Shown here: one piece after another, positions 1-12,235 of the stretch
Numbering within the stretch: the first letter of the stretch is position 1
Layout: each line of letters begins with the position of its first letter
Assembly: GCF_963583255.1 (NCBI RefSeq)
Contig: NC_084813.1
Location: forward strand, 4,218,501-4,282,500
DNA length: 64,000 bases
Origin: Pyrus communis
Taxonomy: Eukaryota; Streptophyta; Magnoliopsida; Rosales; Rosaceae
Direction of reading: 5' to 3'
Translations under genes and position numbers: made by a program
The notes under the pieces: generated by a model
What the model was told of the DNA's origin: nothing
The model's database searches: none
The model's input: only the letters and a program-made list of their open reading frames with translations

Positions 1-287
1 ACCTCGAAGAACCTCAAATCCACTATATTCAAATTAGTATATTGCATTCTGTGTTTCTTGCAGGAACCTCTCATTATGAACTAACTGTTCATCAAACTAA
101 ATTGAACCTGTAGTTTCAAATTTAGTGCCTTTGAAACGTGAAGTTTTCATTCAAAACATACCACATGAAACCTGTAGTTTTCATGCATAAATTAAACCAA
201 TACATGTCTATAGAACCTACATGTTCTACGATATATGTTTATGGCTTACCATATGACTACCCATGTTTTTCCCTCTATTTTAGGGTC

Positions 288-1260
288 ATGTCAAACTTGG
301 AAAAACTGGGTTTCTCCGCTCTAAAAGTCTATGAAAGAAACTATCTGAAGTGGGTTCAAGACGTGAAGCTCCATTTGACTGCAAAGGGTATTAGAGCCAT
401 CATCGAGACACCTATCGTCGACAAACCTGTTGACGAAGCTCAGAAGGATATTGCAATGATCTTTATTCGAAAACACATCCATGATGCACTGCAGACGGAG
501 TATCTCGCTGAGGTGGACCCACGCACCCTCTGGCTTGCTCTGGCCAACCGTTTCAATGACCAGAAAGACATATACTTACCTGAAACAAGACACGACTGGC
601 AGCATCTTCGCTTCCAGGACTTTAAGTTCATGAATGAATACAACTCTGAAGTTTGTAGAATCCGTTCATTGTTGAAATTCTGCAAAGTGGAACTAACCGA
701 ATCAGATATCCTAGAGAAGACCTATTCAACCTTCCATGTCACCAATATTGTCCTGCAACAACAATATAGGGCACATAAATTCACCAAGTTTTCGGATTTG
801 ATCTCTGTTTTACTTATAGCTGAAAAGCAGAACTAGCTTTTGATGAAGAATCATCAAGCTAGACCTACTGGCTCAAACGCCGCGCCTGAAGCGCATACCA
901 TTAATTCTAGTAGCCATAAACGACTAAAGCATCGTCATAGCTATGGCAATGGATGACAAGCCCCACCACGGGCCTAAGGTCAACAGAGTGCTGCATCGAA
1001 GGGAAGAAATGTGACCCAACAGTGTTCACCACTAGCCCCTAAGGTCCCAAACTTTAAGAACAAGGGCAAAGCTCCTGTTCAGCCTACTTCTACTGAACTG
1101 AACATGTGTATCACTGTGGATCAAGGGATCATTGGTCACGCGTATGCCGAGCTTCCTCTGAAGCTATTGCCAAGTATCATTCCCATCGTGACTCTAACTT
1201 TGCAATGTGGATCATCCGGAAGATGCAACTACATTAATAGAGATATTGGATCTTCAGGAG
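288..1260 (+). pseudogene. copia gag (UBN2-type) pseudogene with zinc knuckle
   Basis: Gag opens at the ATG at 288 (MSNLEKLGF), the usual start of this plant copia gag family, and reads through a UBN2-type capsid region. A TAG at 834-836 replaces the codon expected between QN and LLMKNH. The same frame then continues to about 955, so the first lesion is one nonsense change. After another frameshift, a CX2CX4HX4C-like knuckle (CGSRDHWSRVC) is readable near 1112-1145, followed by two stops near 1224-1229. The product would have been the capsid/nucleocapsid of the particle. It is no longer expressible as one protein. Confidence 0.8.
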
Positions 1261-1549
1261 GCGTCAACGCCTATGGATGAACAAATTAGACATGTTTTTA
1301 GGGTGTTTACCCTTAGTGGCCGAACCCACTAGGAATGGCCGGCCCTACCCCCCCCCCCCCTATTTTTTCTAGGTTTATGGTTTAATTTTGAACATTTTTT
1401 CTAAGTATTTGGAATAATTTGTTTGGTTTTGGTTTGTTTTGAATTATGGATTTTTATTTGAATGGATATTATTTTCTCGAATTGCTTAATTGAATTAATG
1501 GACTTATATTTATGCATGTGACCAATTCAATCAATTTTTTTTTTCTACG

Positions 1550-2695
1550 TATGTCTAGTGGGGAAGTTAGTTGTCTGGTAGATAGTGCAACCATGCACAC
1601 CATCTTGCGTGAACGACACTATTTTACTAACTTAATACCCAAAAAAGCTCATTTGACAACTCTCTCAGGCTCATCCAACCTGATTGAAGGATACGGAAAG
1701 ACACGTATCATGTTGTCTAATGATACAATTTTAATCATTAAGGAGGCACTCTATTCTCCATGTTCCGGAAGAACGTTGCTGAGTTTTAAACATATTCAAG
1801 ATAATCAATATCATATTGAAACCACTAAAGATAATGGTTCTAAATTTCCTTATATCACTTCATATGAATATTGCCAGAAGCGTATTCATGAGAAGTTAGA
1901 ATGTCTGCCGAGTGGATTGTACATCAGAACCATTCGCAGCATAGAACCCACAGTGTGGCCGACCCTATGCATGTGTTCCAGGACACTTTGTTGCTTTGGT
2001 ATGACTGTTTGGGACATTCTGGATGTGACCAAATACGCCGTATCCTCAAATCTTCACATGGGCATAAGTTACATCCCTATGTAGGACTCCTGCCATGCAA
2101 AGCGTGTTCTTTAGGGAAGTTGAATACTTAACCTTCATATACAAAGATTATTCACGACCCCCCCTAAATTTCTTCAGAGGATTCAAAGGGATATTTGTGA
2201 ACCTATCTAACCAACATGCAGACCATTTAGATACTTTTTGGTGTTGGTTGATGCATCAACACGATGGTCACATGTTTGCTTATTGTCCACACGCAACGCC
2301 GCGTTTGCTAAACTCCTAGCTCAAATCATTAAGCTAAGGGCTCACCACCCTGCTTATCTGATTAAGTCGATTCGACTGGATAACGCTGGAGAGTTTACGT
2401 CACAGACTTTTGACGATTATTGCATGTCAGTAGGGATTGATGTGGAACATCCTGTACCCCATGTTCACACCCAAAACGGCATGGCAGAAGCTTTCATAAA
2501 GCGCCTTCAATCGATAGCTCGGACTTTGGTTATGAGAACCAAACTATCGGTATCTGCCTGGGTCTATGCAACATTGCACGTAGCTATGCTGGTCCGCCTG
2601 AGGCCCACTACTACCCAATCACATTCACTGTTATAGTTGGTCACTGGATACGAGCCTGATGTCTCACACTTACGGGTGTTTGGGTGCGCCATTAA
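1550..2695 (+). pseudogene. copia protease-integrase pseudogene
   Basis: The protease part carries CLVDSATMHTIL, where this clade has its catalytic Asp-Ser, followed by the conserved ALYSPCSGRTLLSFKHI stretch. The integrase H2C2 finger is split over two frames (GHSGCDQIRRIL, then PCKACSLGKL). From 2238 the integrase core is open and shows VLVDAST, IRLDNAGEFTS and QNGMAEAFIKRL, which supply the D, D and E residues. Frame changes occur near 1915 and 2100-2240. The frame ends at 2634-2636, but the conserved GYEPDVSHLRVFGCAI continues in another frame to about 2690. Everything downstream has been lost. Confidence 0.8.
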
Positions 2696-3551
2696 ATCAT
2701 TATCTCTTCTCTTTAACCATAGCCGGCCCCTTCTCTCTCTCTAAACCCTAGATTGTTCATTCAAATAGGCCTACAACATACTGTAAATTAAATTGTCAAC
2801 TTAAATAATTTTTGTTACATGAAAACAAAATACTAGTTGATAAAAATAAAAAAGGTTTCACAGCATGTCGAATCCCTTCCATCTACAAAACCTAGTCTCC
2901 TCATCAAATGTCTAAACCCAGCAAATCCAATTGCATAAAACCAGTTTTATCCAAACTTTTATCAATAATATTCAAACTCAGTTAGTTACAAAGCACAAAA
3001 AAGGAAAAAAAAAGATTGTGTGTTTCGAAAATAATTGTCCGACGACGTTGAAAAACTTGAAACAGGTCCCTCTCCCTTTTTCATAGGCGAAAAAGGAAAA
3101 AGAAAAAACTTAGAGGGGAGAAGGGAGTGAACAATCTGGAGAGATGGGGAGGGGAAAGGGAGAGGAGAGAGAAGGTAAGGGAAAAGATGGAAGGTTTCAC
3201 GCGAGAATTTTTTTTAATTTAATCACTTCTTAGAATTATTGTTTTTCAATGTAATAAGGATCGTTTAAGTTGATAGCTTAATCTATCATAAGATTAATTT
3301 GAGTGATATTGGCAGTAAAATTATTTACTGGTTGAACGGGAGGCTCGAGAACTACATCATCATCATTTAATTAACCGTAAAACTATTTATGGTTGAACGG
3401 GAGATATATAAACCATTCTGATTTTTAGGATACAAATTACTAAGATATGAAATCGAAAGCATGAAAAAAGTTAAGTAGCATATATAAGTACGTTCCATAT
3501 GCATGCATATTTGAGAATTGGAGGTATGTCCATGGCCCATTGTAGTCTTAG
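2696..3551. other. intergenic, no gene seen
   Basis: AT-rich spacer between the copia remnant and the end of the next minus-strand gene. It includes a purine-rich stretch at about 3080-3180 (GA/GGA-rich). I see no coding, RNA or mobile-element feature. The first few hundred bases left of 3552 should hold the 3' UTR of the minus-strand gene. Confidence 0.5.
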
Positions 3552-6407
3552 CTAGGCATGAGTACCGTGCATTCTTCCAAACCCAGAGTTTTCATTAATC
3601 AGAAACCGCGGATTTGGTTTTTTATGATCTTTTATTTCTTCATGATGAGTAACTTCTTTTCTAGCATTCATCACTCTCTGCACCATTCTGCTTCCCAGAA
3701 CTTGGGTTCCATTGTTTCCTGTTTGAATTCTTCCTTTTAAACTTGGAGTATTATTCAAGCTGCTGTGAATTTTCATAGTAGTAATGTCCTGCACCTGGAT
3801 CGTGGCTTCCAGTACTTTCCGACCCCTAGAGACGCTTGGTGAGCATGACTGCCTCCTTATTGGTTTTGAAGCGGTTGCTGGTGCAGCTGCTTTAGACTGT
3901 ATCAGGTGAGTCGGGGTCGTACTAGTTCTACCTCGTCCTCCTCGCTTAGGAGAAGTCGAGCGTTGTTCTGTCCTCACATTAGCTGGTTTCTCGTTAGAAA
4001 ATCCATCTACAATTAGATGATCAGGGGAGGCAGCAGAGGCACCTCTACTACTAGTAGTAGTAGTTGTTGCTGACCCCGTTGGCTTTGTTTTCGAATATTC
4101 CATCTTCAACACTCCTCCCAATCCCATTGCCATGTCCGAGGAGGATAAGAAATCTACTGGAGCTGATGTTTCACCGACCACGTTATAATTTGCTGATCCT
4201 TTTGCTCTTGTGTCAACGGATGCTGATGACCTAATAATATTAATATTCGTTGCTGGTTTCTGGTTCAGGCGAGGATCAACTGCGACTGGTGTCGTTCTGT
4301 TTTTTGTTTGGGCCTTGGATAATACACTTGTGCCTGTGCTACTGCAGCTGCTTCGTCTTTGACTCGGGGTGACACTTCTCCTTACCGGGATTTTCGGTTT
4401 TGGTTTTGGAGATATTGGCCTCCCATTTCTTGGTTCAACTGCCTCTGTGTTGCAATTGCCACCTGCAAACTGGTTTCATCCATGTTTGTTTACTAGTAAT
4501 TCCTTCCATTAGTTACTATGGCACGCCGCATGTGAATGATCTCTAAATTATGATCTAGTCGGAGCTTTTTCCCTAGAATTACAAATACGTGATATTTGGA
4601 TTTGCGTTAATGTGGAGCATTAGTGCTTTTAGCCAATTACGTTCGTGTTTTAGCCAATTACATATGCAATTTAGTACTACGATATAGCAATATTCTTCTT
4701 CACTGGTAAGTGAGAAGTCTTAGATTTGATTATCGCCAAAGGCAAATAAACCACATTATTACTAGCTCATTTTGAGACTAAATTCATCCCCTTTTCTTAA
4801 TATAAGATAAATCATTTGGTAAAAAAAAAAAATTGCAAACAAAAAAGCACGTGGTGTTTTTTATTTTTATCTTTTAAACTAACAGAGCCAGTTAAAAAGA
4901 ACCATGCTCCACATTAAATCAAATTATGACATGGAATGATACGATTTTTAATTCGAAGACCTAAACTTCAATGGGCATAATTTAAAATTTATTGTTTCAA
5001 TTGTCTCTTAATGAAATTAGGTCTCACTTTTGACTGACTAAGAGTTCGTTTGGATGTGTTTTTAAAACGACTGAAAATGTTTTTTGTGAAAATATTTTTA
5101 AAACCAATCTTTAGTAAATATGCAAGTAAATGGAAAAACACTTAAAATGCTTCCTAGAAGAAGCACATAATTAGTGATTCTTGCAGAAAGCACTTAAACT
5201 GCTTTTGGAACCCAAATTTTTTCTTCTAAAAACGCTTTCAGACATTTTAAAAGAATATCCAAACGAGCCATAAGAAATTACAAAAATTTATAGTCTTAAT
5301 AGCTTACTAAAAAATATTATTTTTTTCGGTTATAAAACACAATTAATTATTTCGATATATGAACTTTATGAACATTGATAAAAAAAACAGATTGTATGAA
5401 TTTTATGAAAGAAAAAAAAATGCTTTATTGTCAATATTAGTAGCTAGTGACTAACATTTACATACCCGCGAAAGAGGTTGAAGGCTTGGTATTTCCCTTT
5501 GAACAACTAATTCAGGGCCATTTGTGTCCATTTCCAGAGATGGAAAAAGAGGAGTTGCAGGTGGTGTTTTCAACCTTGATTGATGTACATAAGACGAGCA
5601 AATGATATATTAGCTACTATTAGTCAACAACTAGGGAATTTTATAATTAAAAACTCATAATTTGTTTAGTAATTAAAACTTAAAAACTTAGGATTGATCA
5701 CTCCTTTTCTAGCTTTGATTTATTTATTTTATGTCGCTTCTCTTTCTATAAAAAGCTAGAAACAAAGACAAAACTAGGAATTAAAATTAAATTTAGTTTG
5801 ACATCAAATAAATGGATTAGTAAAAAAGAGGATCAATAAAGAAGGCCTACCAATCATAGTCGTTCTTGTCATTTTGGGCAAAAATTTCAAATTCCTTTTT
5901 GACAGACGCAATTCTGTAAAGCTGATAGTTTCCTGCGTGCAATTTTTTTTTTGTCTCAAAGTAAATTTTATCACCAACAAAACAAATGTACCAGAGCTAG
6001 GACTAGCTATAGCAAATGAATCAAAGGGCTAGCTATAGTACATGAATCAAATTAAGAAACGAATGAAGGATATATGAAATATTCATATATAATTCTGAAA
6101 ATATAACTTTTAACTCCTAAAACTCAATATGTATTATAATAATGATTATGAGTTAATATTTATATATATGCTAATAATATGCAGCAGTACCGTACGTACC
6201 ATTTGGCTCAAACTCGTCAGAAACAGGTTGGAGGAGGCTGACGATATTGCGTTCTTTTTCGCGCTTTTGCAACTCCTGGAACAGAATAAGATCTTGATCA
6301 TGATATCTGTCATCCTTCCGTCCTCCGTTGATCAAAGGCATCCCGGGAACTCTCCTCCTGCTACCACCCCTTAAGCTTGCGCCATTCGGTTTAGAATTCG
6401 AATTCAT
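3552..6407 (-). CDS. Basic Ser/Pro-rich protein, At3g09000/At2g40070-like (BPP-type), 4 exons
   Basis: The minus-strand exons that fit are 6407-6200, 5932-5851, 5574-5462 and 4462-3552. All have GT-AG borders and together encode 437 aa. Residues 37-60 carry the family's N-terminal helix (DLILFQELQKREKER). Residues 94-111 read DYDW then TPPATPLFPSLE, a block shared by the plant family of At3g09000, At2g40070 and At3g08670. Residues 335-350 hold PIRRQSCSPSVSRGRK, the family's C-terminal signature. The rest is low-complexity Ser/Thr/Pro/Lys sequence, probably disordered. Members have been described as basic proline-rich proteins that bind microtubules; that role here is by family only. The exon 3 donor was placed at 5461 (GTAAAT) because the nearer GT at 5465 breaks the frame. 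Intron 3 (4463-5461) holds a MITE and a SINE-like copy. Confidence 0.82.
4671..4832 (+). mobile_element. SINE-like dispersed repeat, copy 1 (intronic)
   Basis: This copy lies in intron 3 of the minus-strand gene and reads on plus. It has the shared order: a TTAGTACTAC-like start, a GTAAGTGAGAAGTCTTAG block, a degenerate B-box-like stretch, then an ACCACATTATTACTAGCTCA tail block and an A-run (4820-4830). It is more diverged than the other copies. Confidence 0.6.
5041..5275. mobile_element. MITE, about 230 bp (intronic)
   Basis: The segment begins GTTCGTTTGGATGTG and ends with ATCCAAACGAGCCA, giving inverted ends that share CGTTTGGAT. A TAAGA lies directly outside both ends and is a candidate 5-bp target duplication. 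The inside is AT-rich and repeats the word AAGCACTT/AAGTGCTT. A partial relative lies at 25043-25205 in the beta-glucosidase gene. It sits in intron 3 of the 3552-6407 gene. Confidence 0.6.
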
Positions 6408-7995
6408 GGTACTGTTTCTATATATCTACGGGCCCGCGTTTAGGGTTTTAAGGGTATAGGTCGCTCGAGCTCTTTTGGGTTTGGTTAACTGCAGCTGCAA
6501 AATGCTTCTTGCAATTAGATACAACATGTATGTATATAGGACACCGGTCGATCCGATAGAGGAGGAGGTTTAACTTATCGGTCAACACATGGATGGATCG
6601 AGTTAGACGCTACACGATAAACCAAATTGCATCGGCTTAAAGAGAGGTTGCCACGTGGAAACTTAGCCGGCAATTTCAATGTCTACAGTGTACTACACAA
6701 ACACAAAGCGACGAAATTTGCTTAATCATATCATATGTAGGGGGTGATAAACCAAATTCAAAAGTTCTTTCTCCCGCCACACTAACTGTGCAACCAACGC
6801 TGCAACAACCTTGCAACAGCTCCACTCCTCAGAAGCCGCAAGTTTCTCTCAAGATGATAAGTTTAAGAGTGTCAATAAGTTATTAGGACAAAACTCGAGG
6901 AGTGGGATTAAAAGGAATAAAAAGATCAAGATGATAATTTAAGAGTGTCAATAAGTTATTAGCTAAAGAGTCTGACAAAAAAAATTTAAATTCAACAAAT
7001 ATAGTAAACCAAAACTATCAGCGGAACTTTAACAAACAAAACAAAAGCTCTTCAAAAAAATAGCTCGTTTAACCAAAGAGTGAAATTTTTCAGATTCAAA
7101 GTAGACATATAGGACTAACTTGTATCAAAATTTCGTGGGTTTTCAAGTTCGGTGAGTATAGGAAAATTGAAGTCTAAAACAAGCATGCTGCTGTTTTTTT
7201 AACAGCAGCACCAAGTCACTTTCAATAGATCTGGAAATAAAATTGATTCCGTTCTAAAGGGTCAAAAATCTGAAATGCAAAATGCAAACTAAGTAGTAGT
7301 AATCAACCACAAATGTGAATATAACCAAGTTTCATAATGGTTCTCAAAAGATAACTCATCCAGCCCTAAAAATATAACGAGTTCGCAGAAGAAACTTAGA
7401 GCTTCTTACACAAACATGTTTAGATCATTTGATAAATAATATACATGAACGAATTTTACACATGCCAAAAGATTCATGATTAGATGTTACATGGTTCTCA
7501 TTGCCTAGGTAGGTTGAGACACCTAAGGCTACCCTATGTGGACTACGTCAAAGGTCTTCTTAATTTAGAACGCAGCAAAAAGATCATCTACGAACTGAGA
7601 CCAACTATACAATATACTTCGACAGCTCACCCAAATGATACATACATCTGAACTCTTTTCTACTGGTCACATTTAGAGCTGCAACTCAAAACCAAGCTGT
7701 TTTCCCTACACCACCTAAAATACATTGTTAGAAAGAAAAAAAAAGGTGAGCATAAAATGAATAGCAGGAACTTTTCAGTAAGTCCGTAGTCATTTAAATT
7801 CTTAGTGCATGAAAAAAAAAAACAATAAAAGTATTTCAGAAACATTCAATTAATCCACGACTATTGGATCCAACATCGAAAATAAGCTTTAAAGATGTTC
7901 TGAATAGCCATACCGCGAGATGACCAAAGTTTCAGAGCATTATAGTATAGCTTTGTTAAACAACAACACAGTACTAACACAATAGTTCGACAGTT

Positions 7996-8031
<36 letters not shown>

Positions 8032-9162
8032 AATTTTTATTATCCACAAGTCAACATGTTCGAAAGTATTTTCTTTTGTTCTAAGAACACCGAAACTGGC
8101 ATCTTAGAAAGAAAAATGGTGCGACCATTCACATACACTTTCTTTTTGTTGGGAAAATTACAAGGAAACTGTAATATTCTTCTAAGAAGAATGTAGACAA
8201 TTAGGCTGAGACGCAGGTATTTCACTCTCTTTAAGAAAATTCAAGCCCACTACGGTTTGACAAAAGTTATAAATCGATGCAACAATATATCTCTTGACTT
8301 GTCCCCTGCAGGATACAATAGTCCAACTAAATTGTGTTTTACTCAAACCTTTTTGCACAAAAAGAGAAGAGTTCAAAGCTCTACCATAAGAACACCCTTC
8401 CTTGGCCAATGTGTAATAGAATTGTAGCGTACCTGGCCAATATCCACATCAAACATGTATTTACATCATTGTTAATTCTTTCTTGCACCCCACATATGGA
8501 GCTTTCCTGGGGAATATTGGGTCATTGTGCCCATAATCGATCAATTTCACGGATCATAATTGTGCCCATTCATACATTTCCATCATTCTCAATTGCACAG
8601 GTATATATTACTTTCCATCTACTTTCATAGTTAAACATTCATATCAAAATGCTCCAATATCTCATATGAGTAAAAATAAAAGGCATGCACGTCAAAACCC
8701 AATCTTAAATAACCTTTGCACCTACTTTGAATCTACGATGCATGAACATGGTAGTTTACACCCATATCACATATCTGATACGCTAGAAATATTATACGTG
8801 ACAGATATGAATGGATACACGATGAATACGTACTAGAGTCAACAAATACGTTTGACTGTTAGGATACTCATATCCGACTATTGGGATACAAGTATCCGTC
8901 TTGTGGGATACTTTTGGCACTATATTCAAAGGATAATCACAAAAAAAATCCAATATAATTGCACAAAATCCTAAGAGAATCGTGATAATTGTATTAAATT
9001 CACATGGCTAACAATGAAGGCTCTTACGAGATGAAAGAAGGGGATAGCAGAGCAATCATAAAAGGGCGAGTGCAGAAGGTGAAGGTGGTGAGAAGGGAGG
9101 GGCGCAAAGCAAATATAAATAGCCAAAAGGGTATAACGAGACAAAAACAACCATTGTTTTAT
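6408..9162. other. intergenic; includes upstream region of the minus-strand gene and a poly-T run
   Basis: No coding region is supported here. The part just right of 6407 must hold the promoter and 5' UTR of the minus-strand gene, but I cannot pick a confident TATA box. At about 6855-6960 a short word (AAGATGATAA.TTAAGAGTGTCAATAAGTTATTA) occurs twice, about 90 bp apart. A homopolymer T-run occupies about 7998-8026. Short open frames in 7660-8630 and at 9004 show no family resemblance and are treated as chance. Confidence 0.5.
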
Positions 9163-9290
9163 GGGAATTTTAACGAAAAGCTTTTGGTACTGTTCATTTT
9201 AACGAAAAACCATATTTGTATACTAAAAAGTCAATATTAGTAATTCATGTTACCATTTACTTTGTTCTTATCGTTAAAACTCAAAGTTTT
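9163..9290. mobile_element. MITE, about 125 bp
   Basis: The left end reads GGGAATTTTAACGAAAAGC. The right end is the inverted form (CGTTAAAACTCAAAG), giving shared termini around GARTTTTAACGA. The inside contains ACTAAAAAGTCAATATT, also present in the related partial copy at 31263-31370. No clean target duplication was found. Confidence 0.6.
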
Positions 9291-9328
9291 CAAGCCGTTT
9301 TCATTAGTTTTTCTTTTGTTTTATTGTG

Positions 9329-9330
<2 letters not shown>

Positions 9331-9368
<38 letters not shown>

Positions 9369-9372
9369 CAGA
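9331..9372. repeat. (GA)n microsatellite
   Basis: An almost pure GA run of about 30 bases is followed by imperfect GACAGAGACAGAGG. Confidence 0.95.
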
Positions 9373-10146
9373 GGGTGATAAATGTGAAAGAGCACATCGT
9401 CGAGATCGCTACGGCTGTGAATTGGGCTGCATTGGGCCTAAGGAAGTTTTTGGGTTTAAGGGTGGGTAAATTCAATTTATATGACACAACATGAGTAAAG
9501 GTGACTTGACAAAATTTAGAAATCACATTTAGAATTTCTAATCTAATCTTTACTAATTAATAAAACACTCATTGTCAATCAAAATTTTATGAAATTACCT
9601 GTTTAACCCTCTAATTAAAATAGAACATGAATAAGAAATATAGGGTAGAAATTTAATTTCACACAACCAAATTTTGTTTTTTTTCAAAGCCTCACATACA
9701 TGTGATCTCTCCTTCTATTTCAAAAACAAAAATAAATTTTTTTTTTCTATACTCATATGCTAGTTATTTATAACTAAATCTAATCATCCATTTGTTCGAC
9801 AGAAAAAGAAAAAGAGAGAGAAGTGAATTATTCATTCGTGGGCCACACGAATAACTCGCTTACCAACATTTTTTTTTCCAACAAAAGCAGATGGAGCACT
9901 TTCCAAGCCTTCGTTCATGTCTTCAATTTTAATAATCTTCCATTTCTTGTTGTATTAGGTAGGACTGAACTGATGTACCCGGTTTACAACAGTTAAATGA
10001 GGCATTAGGTCAATTAATCACCATTAGAAATTAAGGCCGCATTCGGGCAGGAATTGTCATGAGTCCCGGAGCCTGTTGAATTGATGACCGAAAGTTAGAT
10101 GATGAGGTCGAGTTTTGGCTAGAGAAAAAATGATGTATTTCTTTAA
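9373..10146. other. intergenic, nothing recognised
   Basis: AT-rich spacer with short homopolymer runs. I see no coding frame of note, RNA gene or element ends. Confidence 0.5.
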
Positions 10147-10294
10147 CAAACGATATTATCTATACTAAGAGTTTGGGCTAAGCCTCATAATGGGCTTGCA
10201 ATAATGTGATTCAAATTCGTTTTTGACGAGAATCGAACCTAAGATCTCTCACTTACATGTAAAAATGAGTACCACTATTTGTAGTACTAAGTGG
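10147..10294 (-). mobile_element. SINE-like dispersed repeat, copy 2
   Basis: Read on minus, it has the 5' GCCACTTAGTACTAC start, the GTAAGTGAGAGATCTTAGG block and GGTTCGATTCTCGTC, which matches a pol III B-box (GGTTCRANNC). The tail block CATTATTGCAAGCCCATTA follows, and it ends in GATAATATCGTTTG. See the finding on this family. Confidence 0.7.
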
Positions 10295-10626
10295 CAAAAG
10301 AAAGAAATGATGTCTTAGACGTGATAAAATGTTCGGAAGATTGGAAGGTGTGTACTACGACATTCTTTGTGGTCGAGAGTACTAAGAATTGGTGGAAAGC
10401 GGAAAAGACAATTATTCTTGCGAACAAACCTATGACATAGGAAACGTTCAAGGCAAAATTTTGGAGTAATTTCTTAAGTTCTAAATTTTAGGTGATGAAG
10501 AGATGAAAGTTTCCATCGCTTGAGCAAAAGATATGTTGGTATTTGAGTAAAAAGGGGAATTATGGAGATTTATTAAGTTTTGTTCAGATTCAGAGATAAG
10601 GAAAAAGTAAAGAAAAATCAGTCAAA

Positions 10627-10935
10627 CGCTAAACCGTAAAACCCTAAACCCTAAATCTTAAACCTTAAACCCTAAAACCTTAATCCTCTAAAACCCTAAA
10701 TCCTAACCCCCTAAACCCTAAACCTTAACCCCCAAACTATAAACCTTAAAACCTAAACCCTTAAACATTGAACCTTAAAATTAACCTACGTAGACCCCAA
10801 ACCCATAAACCTTAAAACCCTAAAACCCTAAATCATAAACCTCTAAACCCTAAACACTACACTCATAAAACCCTAAAACCCTCAATCCTTAACCCTCAAC
10901 CCTCACCTATCAACCTTCAACCCTAAACCCTCAAC
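10627..10935. repeat. degenerate telomere-type repeats (left block)
   Basis: About 300 bp built of imperfect CCCTAAA units, the plant telomere heptamer. Many units have changed to CTTAAAC, CCCTAAAAC or CCCTCAAC. It is internal to the window and flanked by single-copy-like DNA, so it is an interstitial array, not a chromosome end. It continues as a short block at 12186-12235, beyond an inserted element. Confidence 0.85.
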
Positions 10936-12185
10936 TGGGGGTGGGCAAATGAGTCATGGACTTGCGGGTCGGGGCGAGTACCCATGATTTAGGGCGGGTC
11001 CTAAATTTCAAAACACAAAACGGGGCGGGGCAAGGCAGGTATACTAAATTAACGGTTCAGGGCGGTTCCATAAATAGAAGGGAACGGGCCCCCGGCCAGG
11101 CCCATTTCTAGCAAGATATAATTGGTTTTATCCTCATTTCAGTCTTCTCATATACTCAGAAAAGAGTCACTCAGTTTTCTATTTTCCCAACACTATCTTT
11201 CATCCTGACTCGCTCTCACTATCCCAGATTCGTCCACCGCTGTCATCATCAGCTCTGTCTGCTGCCACCATCATCAGATCTCAATCCAGGGAAACTGAAA
11301 TCCTCTCTCATTTTTTTTCATTCATTTTATAGCGAATTTCTTTGTTTTTTTGTGTCTTTAATTTTAGAACGCATGCAAGGAATTGGGATGGCAAGTGTAA
11401 TCATGGTCAATGATCTGGAGCTCCTTGATTTCTAATGTAACCTTAAACCGATGCTGATGTGCCTCTCTGTCACTCACTCTCTCAAAATCTGTCTGTCTCT
11501 CTCTCTCTCAAACTCGAAAGGACGAATGATGAAGTCGAACAACTTAAAACAATGAATCAATCATCTCCTCCATCTAACTCATACTCATATTTGCAGCTCA
11601 GTCGAGCTCTGCTAACAACCCTATTCAATTTTAAGTTATTATGTTTTAGGGATTTAGGATTTAAAATTAAATAAAGGTTTTCTAGATTTAGAGATTTTGT
11701 TGCGTTTTGAAATCTTGACCTCTGTTATGTTCCAATTTCTAATCTTTTGTTCAAATGATTTAGGTGGAAATGGTCAAAATTTGGGATTAAGCATCAACTG
11801 GTATCAACTTGGGAATTTAACCATTGTTAAAATGGGATCATGGTATCCTTGAGAACTCTAATTTCAATGAGTTGGGATTATATTAATATGTGCTGATATA
11901 CACATTTGTGCTTCAACAATCTGTGCTTCAATACTTCTATAAATGTAATCTGTGTTGTTGTGCACTGCGATGCAGCGGCAGGTTGCAACCCCATTTTACA
12001 AAATGATGTATTAAAAAAAAAAAAAAAGACCTGCCCCGAATTGGCCCGTTTGAAATGGGCCGGGTTAAGTTCGGTTCCAAAACTCAAAATCCCTCTATTC
12101 AACCTGCCCTGCCCCAAAACTGTTTAAAACAAGTAAGGTCTGGTTCCCCCAAAATTGGGCCTGACCCAACCCGTGCCCAGCCTTA
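10936..12185. mobile_element. hAT-like non-autonomous element, 1250 bp, with 8-bp target duplication
   Basis: CCCTCAAC occurs at 10928-10935 and again at 12186-12193, directly outside the element, an 8-bp duplication as expected for hAT. The left end reads TGGGGGTGGGCAAATG. The right end in reverse complement reads TAAGGCTGGGCACGGG, so the termini are imperfect inverted repeats sharing TGGGCA. Further in, GC-rich words (GGGGCGGGGCAAGGCAGGT and its inverted relative) also face each other. There is no transposase frame. The inside (about 11150-11900) looks like captured UTR/intron-type sequence. Because the flanks are telomere-type repeats, part of the duplication could be coincidence. Confidence 0.72.
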
Positions 12186-12235
12186 CCCTCAACCTTAAAC
12201 CCTAAACCCTAAAACCCTAAACTTTAGTGCCTATC
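12186..12235. repeat. degenerate telomere-type repeats (right block)
   Basis: A short continuation of the CCCTAAA-type array, separated from the left block by the hAT-like element. Confidence 0.8.

Larger units (their letters stand above)
1..2695 (+). mobile_element. Ty1/copia retrotransposon remnant (truncated, decayed)
   Basis: Parts of a copia polyprotein appear in the usual order on the plus strand: gag (about 288-955), a zinc knuckle (about 1105-1150), protease (about 1550-1800), then the integrase zinc finger and core (about 1990-2690). Similarity stops abruptly near 2690, just after the conserved LRVFGCAI stretch that ends the integrase region. Reverse transcriptase and RNase H are missing, and no LTR is visible on either side. 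Stops and frameshifts break the frame many times. A non-coding stretch with a C-run (1280-1510) separates gag from protease. This is an old non-autonomous relic whose 5' part may continue before the window. Confidence 0.9.

Noticed and set aside
8040..8630. Several 60-98 codon frames on both strands
   Set aside because: No family resemblance, no splice context, overlapping in conflicting frames and AT-rich composition.
9004..9240. 78-codon frame beginning MANNEGSYEMKEGD
   Set aside because: Its C-terminal third is the MITE at 9163-9290, and nothing else supports a gene.
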